Assembly (NCBI GenBank): GCA_023431405.1
Contig: JAEYVZ010000007.1
Span: 1 to 29,444, forward strand
Origin: Actinomycetes bacterium
Lineage (GTDB): Bacteria; Actinomycetota; Actinomycetes; Actinomycetales; Microbacteriaceae
Direction: 5' to 3'
DNA length: 29,444 bases
Both the position numbers and the translations under genes were made by a program. The notes under the pieces are model-generated. The model worked only from the letters and a program-made list of their open reading frames with translations. It ran no database searches and was not told the origin of the DNA. This document shows, piece after piece, positions 1 to 7,625 of the stretch; position 1 is the first letter of the stretch; every line of letters begins with the position of its first letter.

Positions 1-11
1 CCCGAAACGCA

Positions 12-41
12 AGAAGACCCGCGGCGAACCGCGGGTCTTCT
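12..41 (-). terminator. Intrinsic terminator of the tRNA-Arg transcript
   Basis: A perfect 13-bp stem (12-24 paired with 29-41) closes on a four-base CGAA loop. It lies directly downstream of the minus-strand tRNA. Read on the minus strand, the stem ends in a T-rich run (TCTTCTT) followed by GCGTTT, which fits a factor-independent terminator. It could also stop transcription entering from the left on the plus strand. Confidence 0.85.
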
Positions 42-60
42 CTACTGTCTCAACACAGTG

Positions 61-133
61 CGCGCCCGAAGGGACTCGAACCCCTAACCTTCTGATCCGT
101 AGTCAGATGCTCTATCCATTGAGCTACGGGCGC
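61..133 (-). tRNA. tRNA-Arg (anticodon ACG)
   Basis: The minus strand folds as a complete 73-base tRNA including the discriminator. The acceptor stem is GCGCCCG (from 133) paired with CGGGCGC (ending at 62), with discriminator G at 61. The T arm contains GGTTCGAGTCC and the anticodon stem is TCTGA/TCAGA around the loop CTACGGA, giving anticodon ACG. This tRNA reads CGU and, after deamination of A34 to inosine, CGC and CGA; CGC is a very common arginine codon here. CCA is not encoded, as is common in actinobacteria. Confidence 0.97.
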
Positions 134-164
134 ATGACGTTCGCTCTCGCGAAGGCCAGCGTCC

Positions 165-170
165 AGAATA
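165..170 (-). promoter_or_regulatory. Probable -10 box for tRNA-Arg
   Basis: The minus strand reads TATTCT here, a good TAnnnT -10 hexamer. A start 7 bases downstream, near 158, would leave a 25-base 5' leader before the mature tRNA. No convincing -35 was seen, so this is a position-based call. Confidence 0.45.
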
Positions 171-258
171 CCCCACGCTCGCCCAGACGCCGAATCGAGG
201 GCTCCGAACCTCGCCGCCCGGGCGCGTCGCAAGGACCCGCAGCCCGATTCCGCCCGGC

Positions 259-906
259 TCAGTCGAGCTCGGCGGGGTCGATCGCGCCGTGCGGTTCGGG
301 CTCGATGATCTCGGGCACCACACCCTGCTCGCGCAGCTCCTGCTGCTTGGCGACGCTCCGCCGCCGCGACCGGAGCTTGGGGAGGTCGACGAGACGCAGG
401 GCCTGCATGCGTGCTCCGCGCATGCGCTCGTAGTCGGGGTCGAGGTCGGGCCGGGCGGCCTCGATGCGGAGGGTGCGGTCGATGTTCTTCGCGACCTCCG
501 CCCACGCCGCGTCGCGCGCGTCGATGATGAGCTTGCGCACCTCTTCGGGGTCTTCTGCGCGGGCTCGCAGCTCGCGCGCCACGTGCTGCGACTGCTTGCG
601 GCGACGGCGGAGGTTGCGCACATCGCGGCTGCGGTAGTCGTGAGTGCCGTCCGACTCGGTGAACCGGCTGCGCGCACGCTTGCGCTCGCGGTCGGCGCGT
701 GCAGCATCCGCCTCCGCCTCCGCGGCGAGCTCCAGCAGGGTCTGACGCGCCTCGGGCACGTAGCGCTCGACGTCGAAGTCCTCACCTTCGGCGAGCACGT
801 GCATCAGCATCCGGTTCTTCAGGCTCAGCCGAGTGGCCGCAGAGGCGATGTACAGCCCCTCGGCGACGACGTCACGCGTCCGCTCGCGCTTGAGTTTCTC
901 GGCCAC
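259..906 (-). CDS. Conserved actinobacterial hypothetical protein, highly charged
   Basis: A 215-residue protein starting at a GTG at 906, with a GAGG-type ribosome site just upstream. It has no signal peptide or membrane segment. It is rich in Arg, Glu and Ala: the central part (about residues 65-110) is an Arg/Glu-rich, probably helical stretch with several RR/RRRR clusters. The N-terminus (MAEKLKRERTRDVVAEGLYIASAATRLS is the region, residues 1-28) is more ordinary. I do not recognise a catalytic motif and assign no function. A nucleic-acid-binding or scaffold role is possible from the basic helices, but that is only composition. It sits alone between the tRNA gene and a divergent short-chain dehydrogenase, sharing an 82-bp intergenic region with the latter. 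Confidence 0.8.
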   Translation of the reverse strand: MAEKLKRERTRDVVAEGLYIASAATRLSLKNRMLMHVLAEGEDFDVERYVPEARQTLLELAAEAEADAARADRERKRARSRFTESDGTHDYRSRDVRNLRRRRKQSQHVARELRARAEDPEEVRKLIIDARDAAWAEVAKNIDRTLRIEAARPDLDPDYERMRGARMQALRLVDLPKLRSRRRSVAKQQELREQGVVPEIIEPEPHGAIDPAELD

Positions 907-988
907 GACCTCATCTTCCGACCTCGGGCAGGCTCCTACCGATCCTACGGAAGGTCATCCGCCAGAATCGAGCGAGGAATGATGTGGC

Positions 989-1915
989 GTGAGTGAGAGT
1001 GAGGCGACGATGCCCCGAACGGATGCCGCCCAGACGGATGTCCCCCAGACGGATTCCAGGGCCCGCCGCCGCGCGCCGCTGGAGGTGCGCGGCGCGACGA
1101 GCGTCGTGACGGGGGCGGCCAGCGGCATGGGCGCCGAGGTCGCGCGTCAGCTCGCCGCCCGCGGGGCGCGGGTCGCGCTGATCGACCGCAACGGCGAGGG
1201 ACTTGCCGCCACGGCCGCGAGCCTCGCCGGCGAGGGGCACACCACCCACGTCGTCGACCTCACCGACGACGACGCCGTCACGGCCGTAGCCGTGGAGATC
1301 TCGGCATCCCACCCCCACGTGCAGACCCTCATCACGTGCGCGGGCTCCTCGATGCTCGGGAGCATCGATCAGCTCACGATGGAGGAGATGCGCTGGCTCA
1401 TGGAGGTGAACCTGTGGGGGACGGTCAACGTCACCCAGGCGCTCCTGCCCGCGCTCCGCCGCTCACCCGCCGCCCACATCACCCACCTCGTGTCGATTTA
1501 CGGCCTCGCCGCCCCGGCCGGCCGCATCCCCTACGCGATGAGCAAGTACGCCGTACGCGGGTTCACCGAAGCGCTGCGCCACGAGCTGCAGCACGACCCG
1601 GCGGGGGCAGTCACGGTGGGAGCGATCTACCCGGCGGGCGTGAAGACCGGCATCATCCTGCACGGCCGGTTCGCCGCCGCGATCGACCCCGCCGTCGCGC
1701 AGCGCGCCGCCCAGGCACAGGCCCGCATGTACCACACCGAGCCCGAGGATGCCGCGCGTCGCATCGTCGAGGCCACCGTGCGACGCCGGCCCCGCACCAT
1801 GGTCGGGCGCGAAGCGCGGCTGGTCGACGTGCTGACGAGGATCACCCCCGTGCACTACTGGAAGGCGATGCGACGCCCCCTCCGCGACGCGATCGACACC
1901 ACGACCCCCGTGTGA
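989..1915 (+). CDS. Short-chain dehydrogenase/reductase (SDR family)
   Basis: A 308-residue NAD(P)-dependent oxidoreductase of the classical SDR type; substrate unknown. The Rossmann glycine motif TGAASGMG is at residues 41-48, the catalytic Ser at S169 (in HLVSIYG), and the YxxxK pair at Y182 and K186 (YAMSK). The usual NNAG structural motif reads TCAG (116-119), which departs from the norm. An Ala/Arg/Asp-rich tail of about 35 residues precedes the fold. The start may be the GTG at 989 or the ATG at 1010; the latter has GAGG five bases upstream and gives 301 residues. The gene is monocistronic, divergent from the hypothetical protein on its left and separated by about 95 bp from the next gene. 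Confidence 0.9.
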   Translation: MSESEATMPRTDAAQTDVPQTDSRARRRAPLEVRGATSVVTGAASGMGAEVARQLAARGARVALIDRNGEGLAATAASLAGEGHTTHVVDLTDDDAVTAVAVEISASHPHVQTLITCAGSSMLGSIDQLTMEEMRWLMEVNLWGTVNVTQALLPALRRSPAAHITHLVSIYGLAAPAGRIPYAMSKYAVRGFTEALRHELQHDPAGAVTVGAIYPAGVKTGIILHGRFAAAIDPAVAQRAAQAQARMYHTEPEDAARRIVEATVRRRPRTMVGREARLVDVLTRITPVHYWKAMRRPLRDAIDTTTPV

Positions 1916-2010
1916 CGCGAGGATTAGCACTCGGCACAGCACGTGACAAGCCCCGTGACGAGAGCAGACGGCATCCGTAGCCTCGGAACTCCTGAACGAA
2001 GGGAGTCGAC

Positions 2011-2211
2011 ATGGGACTGATGGATGACGCGAAGGACGTCGCTGAGACGACCGGACGCAAGATCAAGGATGCCTGGGACGACGCCGCCGATCGCATCGGC
2101 GACAAGGCCGACGAAGCGAAGGCGAACGCCGAGGTGAAGAAGGCGGAAGCCGACCGCGACCGTGTCGAACACCGCAACGACCTCAAGGAGAAGCTGCGCG
2201 GCGAAGACTGA
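2011..2211 (+). CDS. Small charged helical protein, CsbD/LEA-like in composition
   Basis: A 66-residue soluble protein with strong ribosome site AAGGGAG six to seven bases before the ATG. It is made almost entirely of Asp, Glu, Lys, Arg and Ala (about half charged) in a pattern expected of one long amphipathic helix. It has no Cys and no membrane segment. Composition recalls CsbD-like and LEA-like stress proteins, but I see no diagnostic family motif, so the stress role is a guess. A TAGCCT hexamer at 1978-1983 is a possible -10. A terminator follows at 2278, so it is probably transcribed alone. Confidence 0.75.
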   Translation: MGLMDDAKDVAETTGRKIKDAWDDAADRIGDKADEAKANAEVKKAEADRDRVEHRNDLKEKLRGED

Positions 2212-2277
2212 CCGCGACGACCGCCACGACCCGCATCCTGACACCACAGGCGGGAGCCGGCCGGCGGATATGCGGGG

Positions 2278-2306
2278 GGCCTCGGAGAGAACTCCGGGGC
2301 CTTCTT
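2278..2306 (+). terminator. Intrinsic terminator after the small charged protein
   Basis: A 9-bp stem (2278-2286 with 2293-2301, one G-T wobble) closes on a six-base loop GAGAAC and is followed by CTTCTT. It lies between the end of the small plus-strand gene and the convergent end of galM, so it ends the former and may also block read-through from the latter. Confidence 0.75.
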
Positions 2307-2370
2307 GCATGCCCTCAGCGTGAGTGACGAGCGGCGACCGCGGGCCCTGCCGGCGCCGAGTCGGCCGCGT

Positions 2371-3321
2371 TCAGAGCGTCGAGATGCACCAGGAGGCGGT
2401 GGCCCGCTCCCCCGGCTGCAGCACGATGAGGCCGGTGTCGTAGTCGTAGCGCGCCGCATTGAACGCGTCGGGGGCACAGGTCATCGGCTCGACAGCCAGC
2501 CCCGCCCGGTGCCCGGGTGCTCCCGGGCCGTCGGGCTGGTCGGCGGTGTGCACCTGCACCCACGGGCACGCGGCATCCCACGTGATCTGGACGCCCGTGC
2601 CTGCTGCCGGATCGGTCACCCGCACGGTCGCCATGCCCGATTCGTCGCGTGACAGGTGGGTGTAGGCGTGGTCGATCTCGACGGCACCGAGCACGCGCGG
2701 CTCACGGAAGTCGAAGCGGTCGGCATCCGACTCGACCCCCGCGGTCGCCACGGGCGACAGCCGATCGGGCGTGACCTCGAGCACCGTGGCGGCGGGAAGC
2801 TCCAGCACCCACGTGTCGAGCGGGTTCACGCCGGCGACCAGGTAGGGATGCGGGCCGGTGCCGAACGGGACGGGATCATCGCTCTCGTTGACGGCGGTCA
2901 CCGTCTGGGTCAGTCCGTCGACCCCCAGCTCGTACCGGGTCTCGATGCGCACCCGCCAGGGGTAGCCCGTCTGCGCCTCCACCGTTGCGGCGAGCGTCAC
3001 GTGATCGGTGCCGCGGTCGATCGCGTCGAAGTCGAGCCAGGCGACGAGGCCGTGCAGCGCGTGACCGCGAGTGGGCTCGGTGATCGCCGTCTGATGTTCG
3101 ACGCCACCGAATTCGTAGCGGCCGTCGACGACGCGGTTCGGCCAGGGAGCGAGCGTCGAGCCGCGGTAGGCGGGCCGCACCGTGTCGGCGTCGAAGGGAA
3201 CGACGAGGTCGCGCTCGCCGTGCCGGTACGAGCGCAGCGAGGCGCCGACGCTCGCGATGACCGCCTCGTCGTCACCTGCCCGGAGCGTGTACTGAGTGCC
3301 GGAGAGCGGAGTTCGTGCCAT
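2371..3321 (-). CDS. galM: Aldose 1-epimerase (mutarotase), GalM/YihR-like
   Basis: A 316-residue cytoplasmic mutarotase that interconverts anomers of an aldose. The family's key sites are present: substrate-binding N62-R63 in APWPNR, HALHG with H87 and H90, catalytic acid H158 in TGPHPYL, D217 in EIDHAY, and catalytic base E278 in VEPMT. It begins five bases after the araA stop codon, so it is the last gene of an araB-araA-galM unit. There it could supply the ring form or anomer of L-arabinose that the isomerase needs; this is inference from context, since glucose or galactose are the substrates best known for the family. Start ATG at 3321. Confidence 0.92.
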   Translation of the reverse strand: MARTPLSGTQYTLRAGDDEAVIASVGASLRSYRHGERDLVVPFDADTVRPAYRGSTLAPWPNRVVDGRYEFGGVEHQTAITEPTRGHALHGLVAWLDFDAIDRGTDHVTLAATVEAQTGYPWRVRIETRYELGVDGLTQTVTAVNESDDPVPFGTGPHPYLVAGVNPLDTWVLELPAATVLEVTPDRLSPVATAGVESDADRFDFREPRVLGAVEIDHAYTHLSRDESGMATVRVTDPAAGTGVQITWDAACPWVQVHTADQPDGPGAPGHRAGLAVEPMTCAPDAFNAARYDYDTGLIVLQPGERATASWCISTL

Positions 3322-3326
3322 GCGTG

Positions 3327-4829
3327 TCAGAGTCCCTGTGCGAGTCGGTAGTAGGCCTGGTTCCAGCGGAGCTCACGCTGGAAGTCGCGGACCGTCGTCG
3401 TCTCATCGATCACGGCGAGTTCGGTTCGGGCGATCTCGGCGAAGTCGCGGAAGACCTCGATGCCGACGGCGGTCGTCATCACTGTATGGTGCGCGGCGCC
3501 CGCGGTCAGCCAGCACGCCGCGCTCGTCGCGAAATCGGGCGCCGGCTTCCAGACGGCGCGGCCGACGGGAAGGTGGGGCAGGTCGGGGGCGTCGATGTTC
3601 TCCACGACGTTCGCCACGAGCCGGAACCGGTCGCGCATGTCGCTCATCGCCACCACGAGTGCAGGGCCGGGGTCGGCGGTGAACACGAGACGCACGGGGT
3701 CGTCCTTGCCGCCGATGCCCAGGGGATGCACCTCCAGGCGGGGGCGGGCGGTGGTCAGCGACGGCGAGACCTCCAGCATGTGCGCTCCGAGGATCTTCTC
3801 GTCGCCGGCGACCAGGTCGTAGGTGTAGTCCTCCATGAGGCTCGCTCCGCCGGGGAGCCCCGTGCCCATCACGTTCGCCACCCGCACGAGGATCGCCGTC
3901 TTCCAGTCGCCTTCGGCCCCGAAGCCGTACCCCTCGGCCATGAGGCGCTGCACCGCGAGTCCCGGCAGCTGCCGGAGGGCCCCGAGGTCTTCGAACGAGG
4001 TGGTGAAGGCGCCGAAGCCGCCCTCCTCGAGGAACGACCGGAGGCCCAGCTCGATCGCCGCGCCGTCGCGCAGCGACTGGTGACGCTCTCCGCCCGCGCG
4101 CAGCTCCGCCTGCACGTCGTAGAGGTCTTCGTACTCCGCGACGAGGGCGTCGATCGCGGACGGCTCTGCCGCGGCGACGGCGTCGGCCAGCTCGTTGACC
4201 CCCCACGTGTTCACCTGCACGCCGAAGCGCAGTTCGGCCTCGGTCTTGTCACCCTCGGTCACGGCGACGTACCGCATGTTGTCGCCGAATCGGGCGAGCG
4301 TGAGCGTGCGCACCGCCTGCCATCCGGCCGCCGCGCGCTGCCAGTCGTCGATCTGCTGGAGCACCGTCGGGTTCGACACGTGGCCGACGACCGTCTTGCG
4401 GGCCACCCCGAGCCGGGTCTGGATGTAGCCGAACTCCCGGTCGCCGTGCGCCGCCTGGTTGAGGTTCATGAAGTCGAAGTCGATCTCGCCCCACGGGAGC
4501 TCGACGTTCGCCTGCGTGTGCAGGTGAAGCAGCGGCTTCTGCAGCGCGTCGAGCCCGCCGATCCACATCTTGGCGGGGCTGAACGTATGCATCCATGCGA
4601 TGACGCCGATGACGCTGTCGTCGGAGTTCGCGTCGAGCGCCATGCGACGGATCGCGTCGGCGTCCGTCAGCACGGGCTTCCACTCCACCTTGACCGGAAG
4701 GTCGGAGAGCCCTGCCACGACCTGCTGCGACTGCGCGGCCACCTGGCGGAGCGTGTCTTCTCCGTAGAGGCCCTGACTGCCGGTGACGAACCACACGGTG
4801 TAGCCGTCGAACGAGGTGCTGAGTGCCAT
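3327..4829 (-). CDS. araA: L-arabinose isomerase
   Basis: Converts L-arabinose to L-ribulose, the first catabolic step; a cytoplasmic, metal-dependent enzyme. The product is 500 residues, the same as E. coli AraA. The metal and catalytic motifs are visible in the expected order: FEDLG (Glu near 306), GFGAEGDWKTA (Glu near 333), GAHMLEV (His near 350) and AAHHTV (His near 450). The frame stays open further upstream, but the ATG at 4829 is preferred because AGAAAGAAG lies just before it and the protein then begins like the family. It follows araB after a 91-base gap and precedes galM by five bases. Part of the araB operon and presumably repressed from the palindrome at 6560. Confidence 0.97.
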   Translation of the reverse strand: MALSTSFDGYTVWFVTGSQGLYGEDTLRQVAAQSQQVVAGLSDLPVKVEWKPVLTDADAIRRMALDANSDDSVIGVIAWMHTFSPAKMWIGGLDALQKPLLHLHTQANVELPWGEIDFDFMNLNQAAHGDREFGYIQTRLGVARKTVVGHVSNPTVLQQIDDWQRAAAGWQAVRTLTLARFGDNMRYVAVTEGDKTEAELRFGVQVNTWGVNELADAVAAAEPSAIDALVAEYEDLYDVQAELRAGGERHQSLRDGAAIELGLRSFLEEGGFGAFTTSFEDLGALRQLPGLAVQRLMAEGYGFGAEGDWKTAILVRVANVMGTGLPGGASLMEDYTYDLVAGDEKILGAHMLEVSPSLTTARPRLEVHPLGIGGKDDPVRLVFTADPGPALVVAMSDMRDRFRLVANVVENIDAPDLPHLPVGRAVWKPAPDFATSAACWLTAGAAHHTVMTTAVGIEVFRDFAEIARTELAVIDETTTVRDFQRELRWNQAYYRLAQGL

Positions 4830-4884
4830 CGGGGTCTTCTTTCTGAGGATGCGGTGGGTGATGGGCGAGGGGTGGAGAGGATCG

Positions 4885-4911
4885 GGCCAGGTCGATAGAG
4901 GCCAGGTCGAT
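4885..4911. repeat. Short tandem repeat between araB and araA
   Basis: The 12-base unit GGCCAGGTCGAT occurs at 4885-4896 and again at 4900-4911, an exact 15-base period. It lies in the 91-base gap between the araB stop and the araA start, where many related operons carry araD. No function is evident. Confidence 0.7.
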
Positions 4912-4920
4912 CGGGCGGGG

Positions 4921-6516
4921 TCAGAGGGATGCCACGGCGGCACGCTCGGCGGCGAGCCCCGCCTCGTAGCGGAGCAGGTAGGCGGCGTAGCCGGCGACGT
5001 CGGCGGGCTCCGGCTCCGCCGTGACCCGCTCCGCCTGCGCGAACACGCGGCCACCGAGGTAGGCGGGCAGATCGGCGCCGAGACCCGCCGCCACCTCCCG
5101 GCGGTACGCGGCGAGCACCGCGATGCCCCACGCGCCGCCTTCGGACGCGTTCTCGTCGACGACCACCGGCGCGTCGAGCGCACCCGCGAGGAACCGCTGG
5201 GCGACCCCCGCGGTGCGGAACATCCCGCCGTGCGCGTACATGCGGTCGAGCGCGACACCCTCCTCGTCGAGCGCGCGCATACCGAGACTCAGGGTGGCGA
5301 ACACTCCGTACAGCTGCGCCCGCATCACGTTCGCGAGATCGAGGGTGCTGCCCGGGGTGCGCACGAACAGCGGCCTGCCCTCCGAGGTGCCGACGATCGG
5401 CTCCCCCGCGAGGTGGTTGTAGGCGAGGAGGCCACCCGCATCCGGTTCCCCGTGCAGAGCCTCGGCGAAGAGGATGCGGTACACCTCGTCGTCGGAGATC
5501 TCGTGCCCGGCCAGATGCGAGAAGCGGCGGAAGAGTCCCGCCCAGGCGGCGAGTTCGCTCGCACCGTTGTTGCAGTGGACCATCGCCACCGGGTCTCCGG
5601 CGGGGGTCGTGACGAGGTCGAGCTCGGCGTGCTGGCGCGTCAGGGCACGCTCGAGCACGACCATTGCGAAGATGCTGGTGCCGGCCGACACGTTGCCTGT
5701 GCGCGGGGCGACGGCACCGGTGGCGACCATGCCCGTGCCGGCGTCGCCCTCCGGCGGGCAGAACGGGATGCCGGGCCGCAGCCGACCCGACGGGTCGAGG
5801 AGCGCCGCCCCCTCCGGGGTGAGGGATCCGGCATCGCGACCGGCGACGAGCACTTCGGGGAGCAGAGTGCGCAGAGGCGGCAGATCGCTGACCTCGTCGA
5901 AGCGGCGCAGCAGCGCGTCGTCGTAGTCGGCGGTGGCCGAGTCGATCGGGAACATGCCCGACGCGTCGCCGATCCCGAGCACGTGGCGCCCCGTGAGTCG
6001 TGCGTGCACGTGACCGGCCAGCGTCGTGAAGGCGTGCAGGCGGGGCAGGTGGGGCTCGGCGTCGAGCTCGGCCTGCCGGAGGTGGGCGACAGACCAGCGC
6101 AAGGGGATGTTGACACCCAGCAGCTCGCTGAGCTCGGCCGCCGCCGCACCCGTGTTGGTGTTGCGCCAGGTTCGGAAGGGCACGAGGAGCTCGCCCTCGG
6201 CGTCGAAGGCGAGGTAGCCGTGCATCATCGCGGAGATCCCGATGGCCCCCACCGTGTCGAGGGTCGTGTCGTGGCGGCGGGAGACGTCGCGGGCGAGCGA
6301 GGCGTACGCGGCCCGGAGGCCGTCCCAGACGGCGTCGATCGGGTAGGTCCACAGCCGGTCGACGTAGGTGTTCTCCCAATCGTGGGCACCGACCCCGAGC
6401 ACCGTCGACGGATCGGCGGCGTCGACGAGGCACGCCTTGATGCGGGTGGAGCCGAATTCCACCCCGAGCGCGCTGCGCCCCTCGTGGATCGCCTGCTGTG
6501 CGGCGGTGGATGCCAC
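4921..6516 (-). CDS. araB: FGGY-family pentulose kinase, probable L-ribulokinase
   Basis: A 531-residue ATP-dependent sugar kinase, expected to phosphorylate L-ribulose from AraA. The N-terminal phosphate motif is GVEFGSTRIKA (residues about 18-28), with Glu where most FGGY kinases have Asp (DxGT). The C-terminal FGGY region contains YAHGGMFRTAGVAQRF and ENASEGGAWG, the latter near the adenosine site. This variant is typical of the kinase group found beside araA in Firmicutes and actinobacteria, often annotated only as carbohydrate kinase. Start is GTG at 6516, chosen because AGAGGAGG lies three bases upstream. It is the first gene of araB-araA-galM. The operator at 6560-6573 sits about 45 bases ahead. 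Xylulose or ribulose kinase activity are alternatives. Confidence 0.88.
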   Translation of the reverse strand: MASTAAQQAIHEGRSALGVEFGSTRIKACLVDAADPSTVLGVGAHDWENTYVDRLWTYPIDAVWDGLRAAYASLARDVSRRHDTTLDTVGAIGISAMMHGYLAFDAEGELLVPFRTWRNTNTGAAAAELSELLGVNIPLRWSVAHLRQAELDAEPHLPRLHAFTTLAGHVHARLTGRHVLGIGDASGMFPIDSATADYDDALLRRFDEVSDLPPLRTLLPEVLVAGRDAGSLTPEGAALLDPSGRLRPGIPFCPPEGDAGTGMVATGAVAPRTGNVSAGTSIFAMVVLERALTRQHAELDLVTTPAGDPVAMVHCNNGASELAAWAGLFRRFSHLAGHEISDDEVYRILFAEALHGEPDAGGLLAYNHLAGEPIVGTSEGRPLFVRTPGSTLDLANVMRAQLYGVFATLSLGMRALDEEGVALDRMYAHGGMFRTAGVAQRFLAGALDAPVVVDENASEGGAWGIAVLAAYRREVAAGLGADLPAYLGGRVFAQAERVTAEPEPADVAGYAAYLLRYEAGLAAERAAVASL

Positions 6517-6559
6517 GGCTCCTCCTCTGGTCGACTCTGACGGGTCCGTGCGGTGGTGA

Positions 6560-6573
6560 TGTTACCGGTAACA
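6560..6573. promoter_or_regulatory. LacI-type operator in the araB promoter
   Basis: TGTTACCGGTAACA is a perfect 14-bp palindrome with a central CG, the hallmark of LacI-family operators. On the minus strand the right part overlaps TAACAT (6559-6564), a candidate -10 for araB, so binding would block RNA polymerase. Near-copies lie before the importer at 8827-8840 and 8859-8872. Confidence 0.8.
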
Positions 6574-6625
6574 AAGCAGGAGCGCGACCCACCCGGCGAA
6601 CCCGAACGGCTCGGCCTCCCGGGCG

Positions 6626-7621
6626 TCAGCGAGGGGCGGCCGACGAGGCGCGCGCCACCAGCCGCGGAGGCGCGGGCGTGGCCGCGGCCGCCGACGCCGC
6701 GACACCGAGGAGCTCGTCGATGCAACGCCGCGCTTCTCCCGCGAGGTCGAGGCGCACCGTCGTGAGCGCCGGCTGGTAGAACTCGGCGTCGGGGTTGTCG
6801 TCGAAACCGGTCACGCTCACGTCGCCAGGCACGGCGATGCCCCGCTCGCGAAGGCCGGCGATGAGGCCGAGGGCCATCTGATCGTTCGCCACCGCGATCG
6901 CTGTCGGCCCGTCGGAGCGCCGCACTGCGGCAGCGACCTCTCCGGCCAGCGCCGCACCGGCCGATGCCGACCAGTCACCCTCCCAGCGAGCCGCCGGCTC
7001 CACCCCGAGTCGTGCGAAGGCGGCGATGACACCGCGTTCGCGGACGATCGCCTCGGTCCATGCCGAAGGGCCGGCGAGCACCCCGATGCGTCGATGGCCG
7101 AGCGAGGCGAGGTGGTCGACGGCGAGCCCTGCCCCCTCGGCCTGGCGCGACGCGCCCGCACCGCCGTGGAGGGTCACCACCGGCACGCCCAGCTCAGCCT
7201 GCTCGAGCACCTGGAGCGACGCCGTGTGCGGGGCGACCACCGCGATGCCGTCGACGCCTTGCGCGAGCAGGTGCTCGACGGCATCCGTCACCGCTGCGAC
7301 ATCCGAACCGTCGGCGTAGGCCGTCGAGATCCAGCGGCCCGCAGCGCGCGCGGCCGCCTCGAGGGCCGCGATGCCCGCCGCCGGCCCGAACAGCGAGGCA
7401 TCGCTGGCCACGACGCCGATAGTGCGGGTCGTCGCCGTGCCGAGCGCACGCGCCGCGTTGTTCATGCGGTACCCGAGCGCCGCCGCGGAGGCGAGCACCC
7501 GCTCGCGGGTCTCCGACCGGATGTGCGGGTGGTTGTTGAGCACGCGCGACACCGTCTGCGTCGAGACGCCCGCGTGCGCGGCGACCTCCCGCATTCCCAC
7601 GCGCGCCAGGCTGTTCGTCAC
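6626..7621 (-). CDS. LacI-family transcriptional regulator, probable arabinose repressor
   Basis: A 331-residue DNA-binding repressor. The N-terminal helix-turn-helix is MREVAAHAGVSTQTVSRVLN (about 9-28), followed by the hinge helix region with NNAARALGT (about 54-62) and the periplasmic-binding-protein-like effector domain (about 65-320), with characteristic stretches GHRRIGVLAG and SVTGFDDNPDAEFYQPALTTVR. It begins at GTG 7621, four bases after the stop of the upstream alcohol dehydrogenase gene, and so is probably co-transcribed with it. It lies between the two sets of palindromes (araB and importer), making it the natural candidate to bind them; effector probably L-arabinose or a derivative. 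The second LacI gene at 15239 could share or replace that role. Confidence 0.93.
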   Translation of the reverse strand: MTNSLARVGMREVAAHAGVSTQTVSRVLNNHPHIRSETRERVLASAAALGYRMNNAARALGTATTRTIGVVASDASLFGPAAGIAALEAAARAAGRWISTAYADGSDVAAVTDAVEHLLAQGVDGIAVVAPHTASLQVLEQAELGVPVVTLHGGAGASRQAEGAGLAVDHLASLGHRRIGVLAGPSAWTEAIVRERGVIAAFARLGVEPAARWEGDWSASAGAALAGEVAAAVRRSDGPTAIAVANDQMALGLIAGLRERGIAVPGDVSVTGFDDNPDAEFYQPALTTVRLDLAGEARRCIDELLGVAASAAAATPAPPRLVARASSAAPR

Positions 7622-7625
7622 CCGC

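Noticed and set aside
1924..1932. TTAGCACTC, an exact left half of a CIRCE (HrcA) heat-shock operator, upstream of the small charged protein
   Set aside because: The right half at the required nine-base spacing is missing (two of nine matches), so it is probably chance.
4830..5258. N-terminal extension of the araA frame into araB
   Set aside because: The extra 143 residues are out-of-frame araB sequence; the ATG at 4829 gives the exact family length and has a ribosome site.
3315..6540. Very long open frames on the plus strand opposite araA and araB
   Set aside because: They mirror real minus-strand genes with clear family motifs and are rich in Arg, Gly and His; long antisense frames are normal at this GC content.
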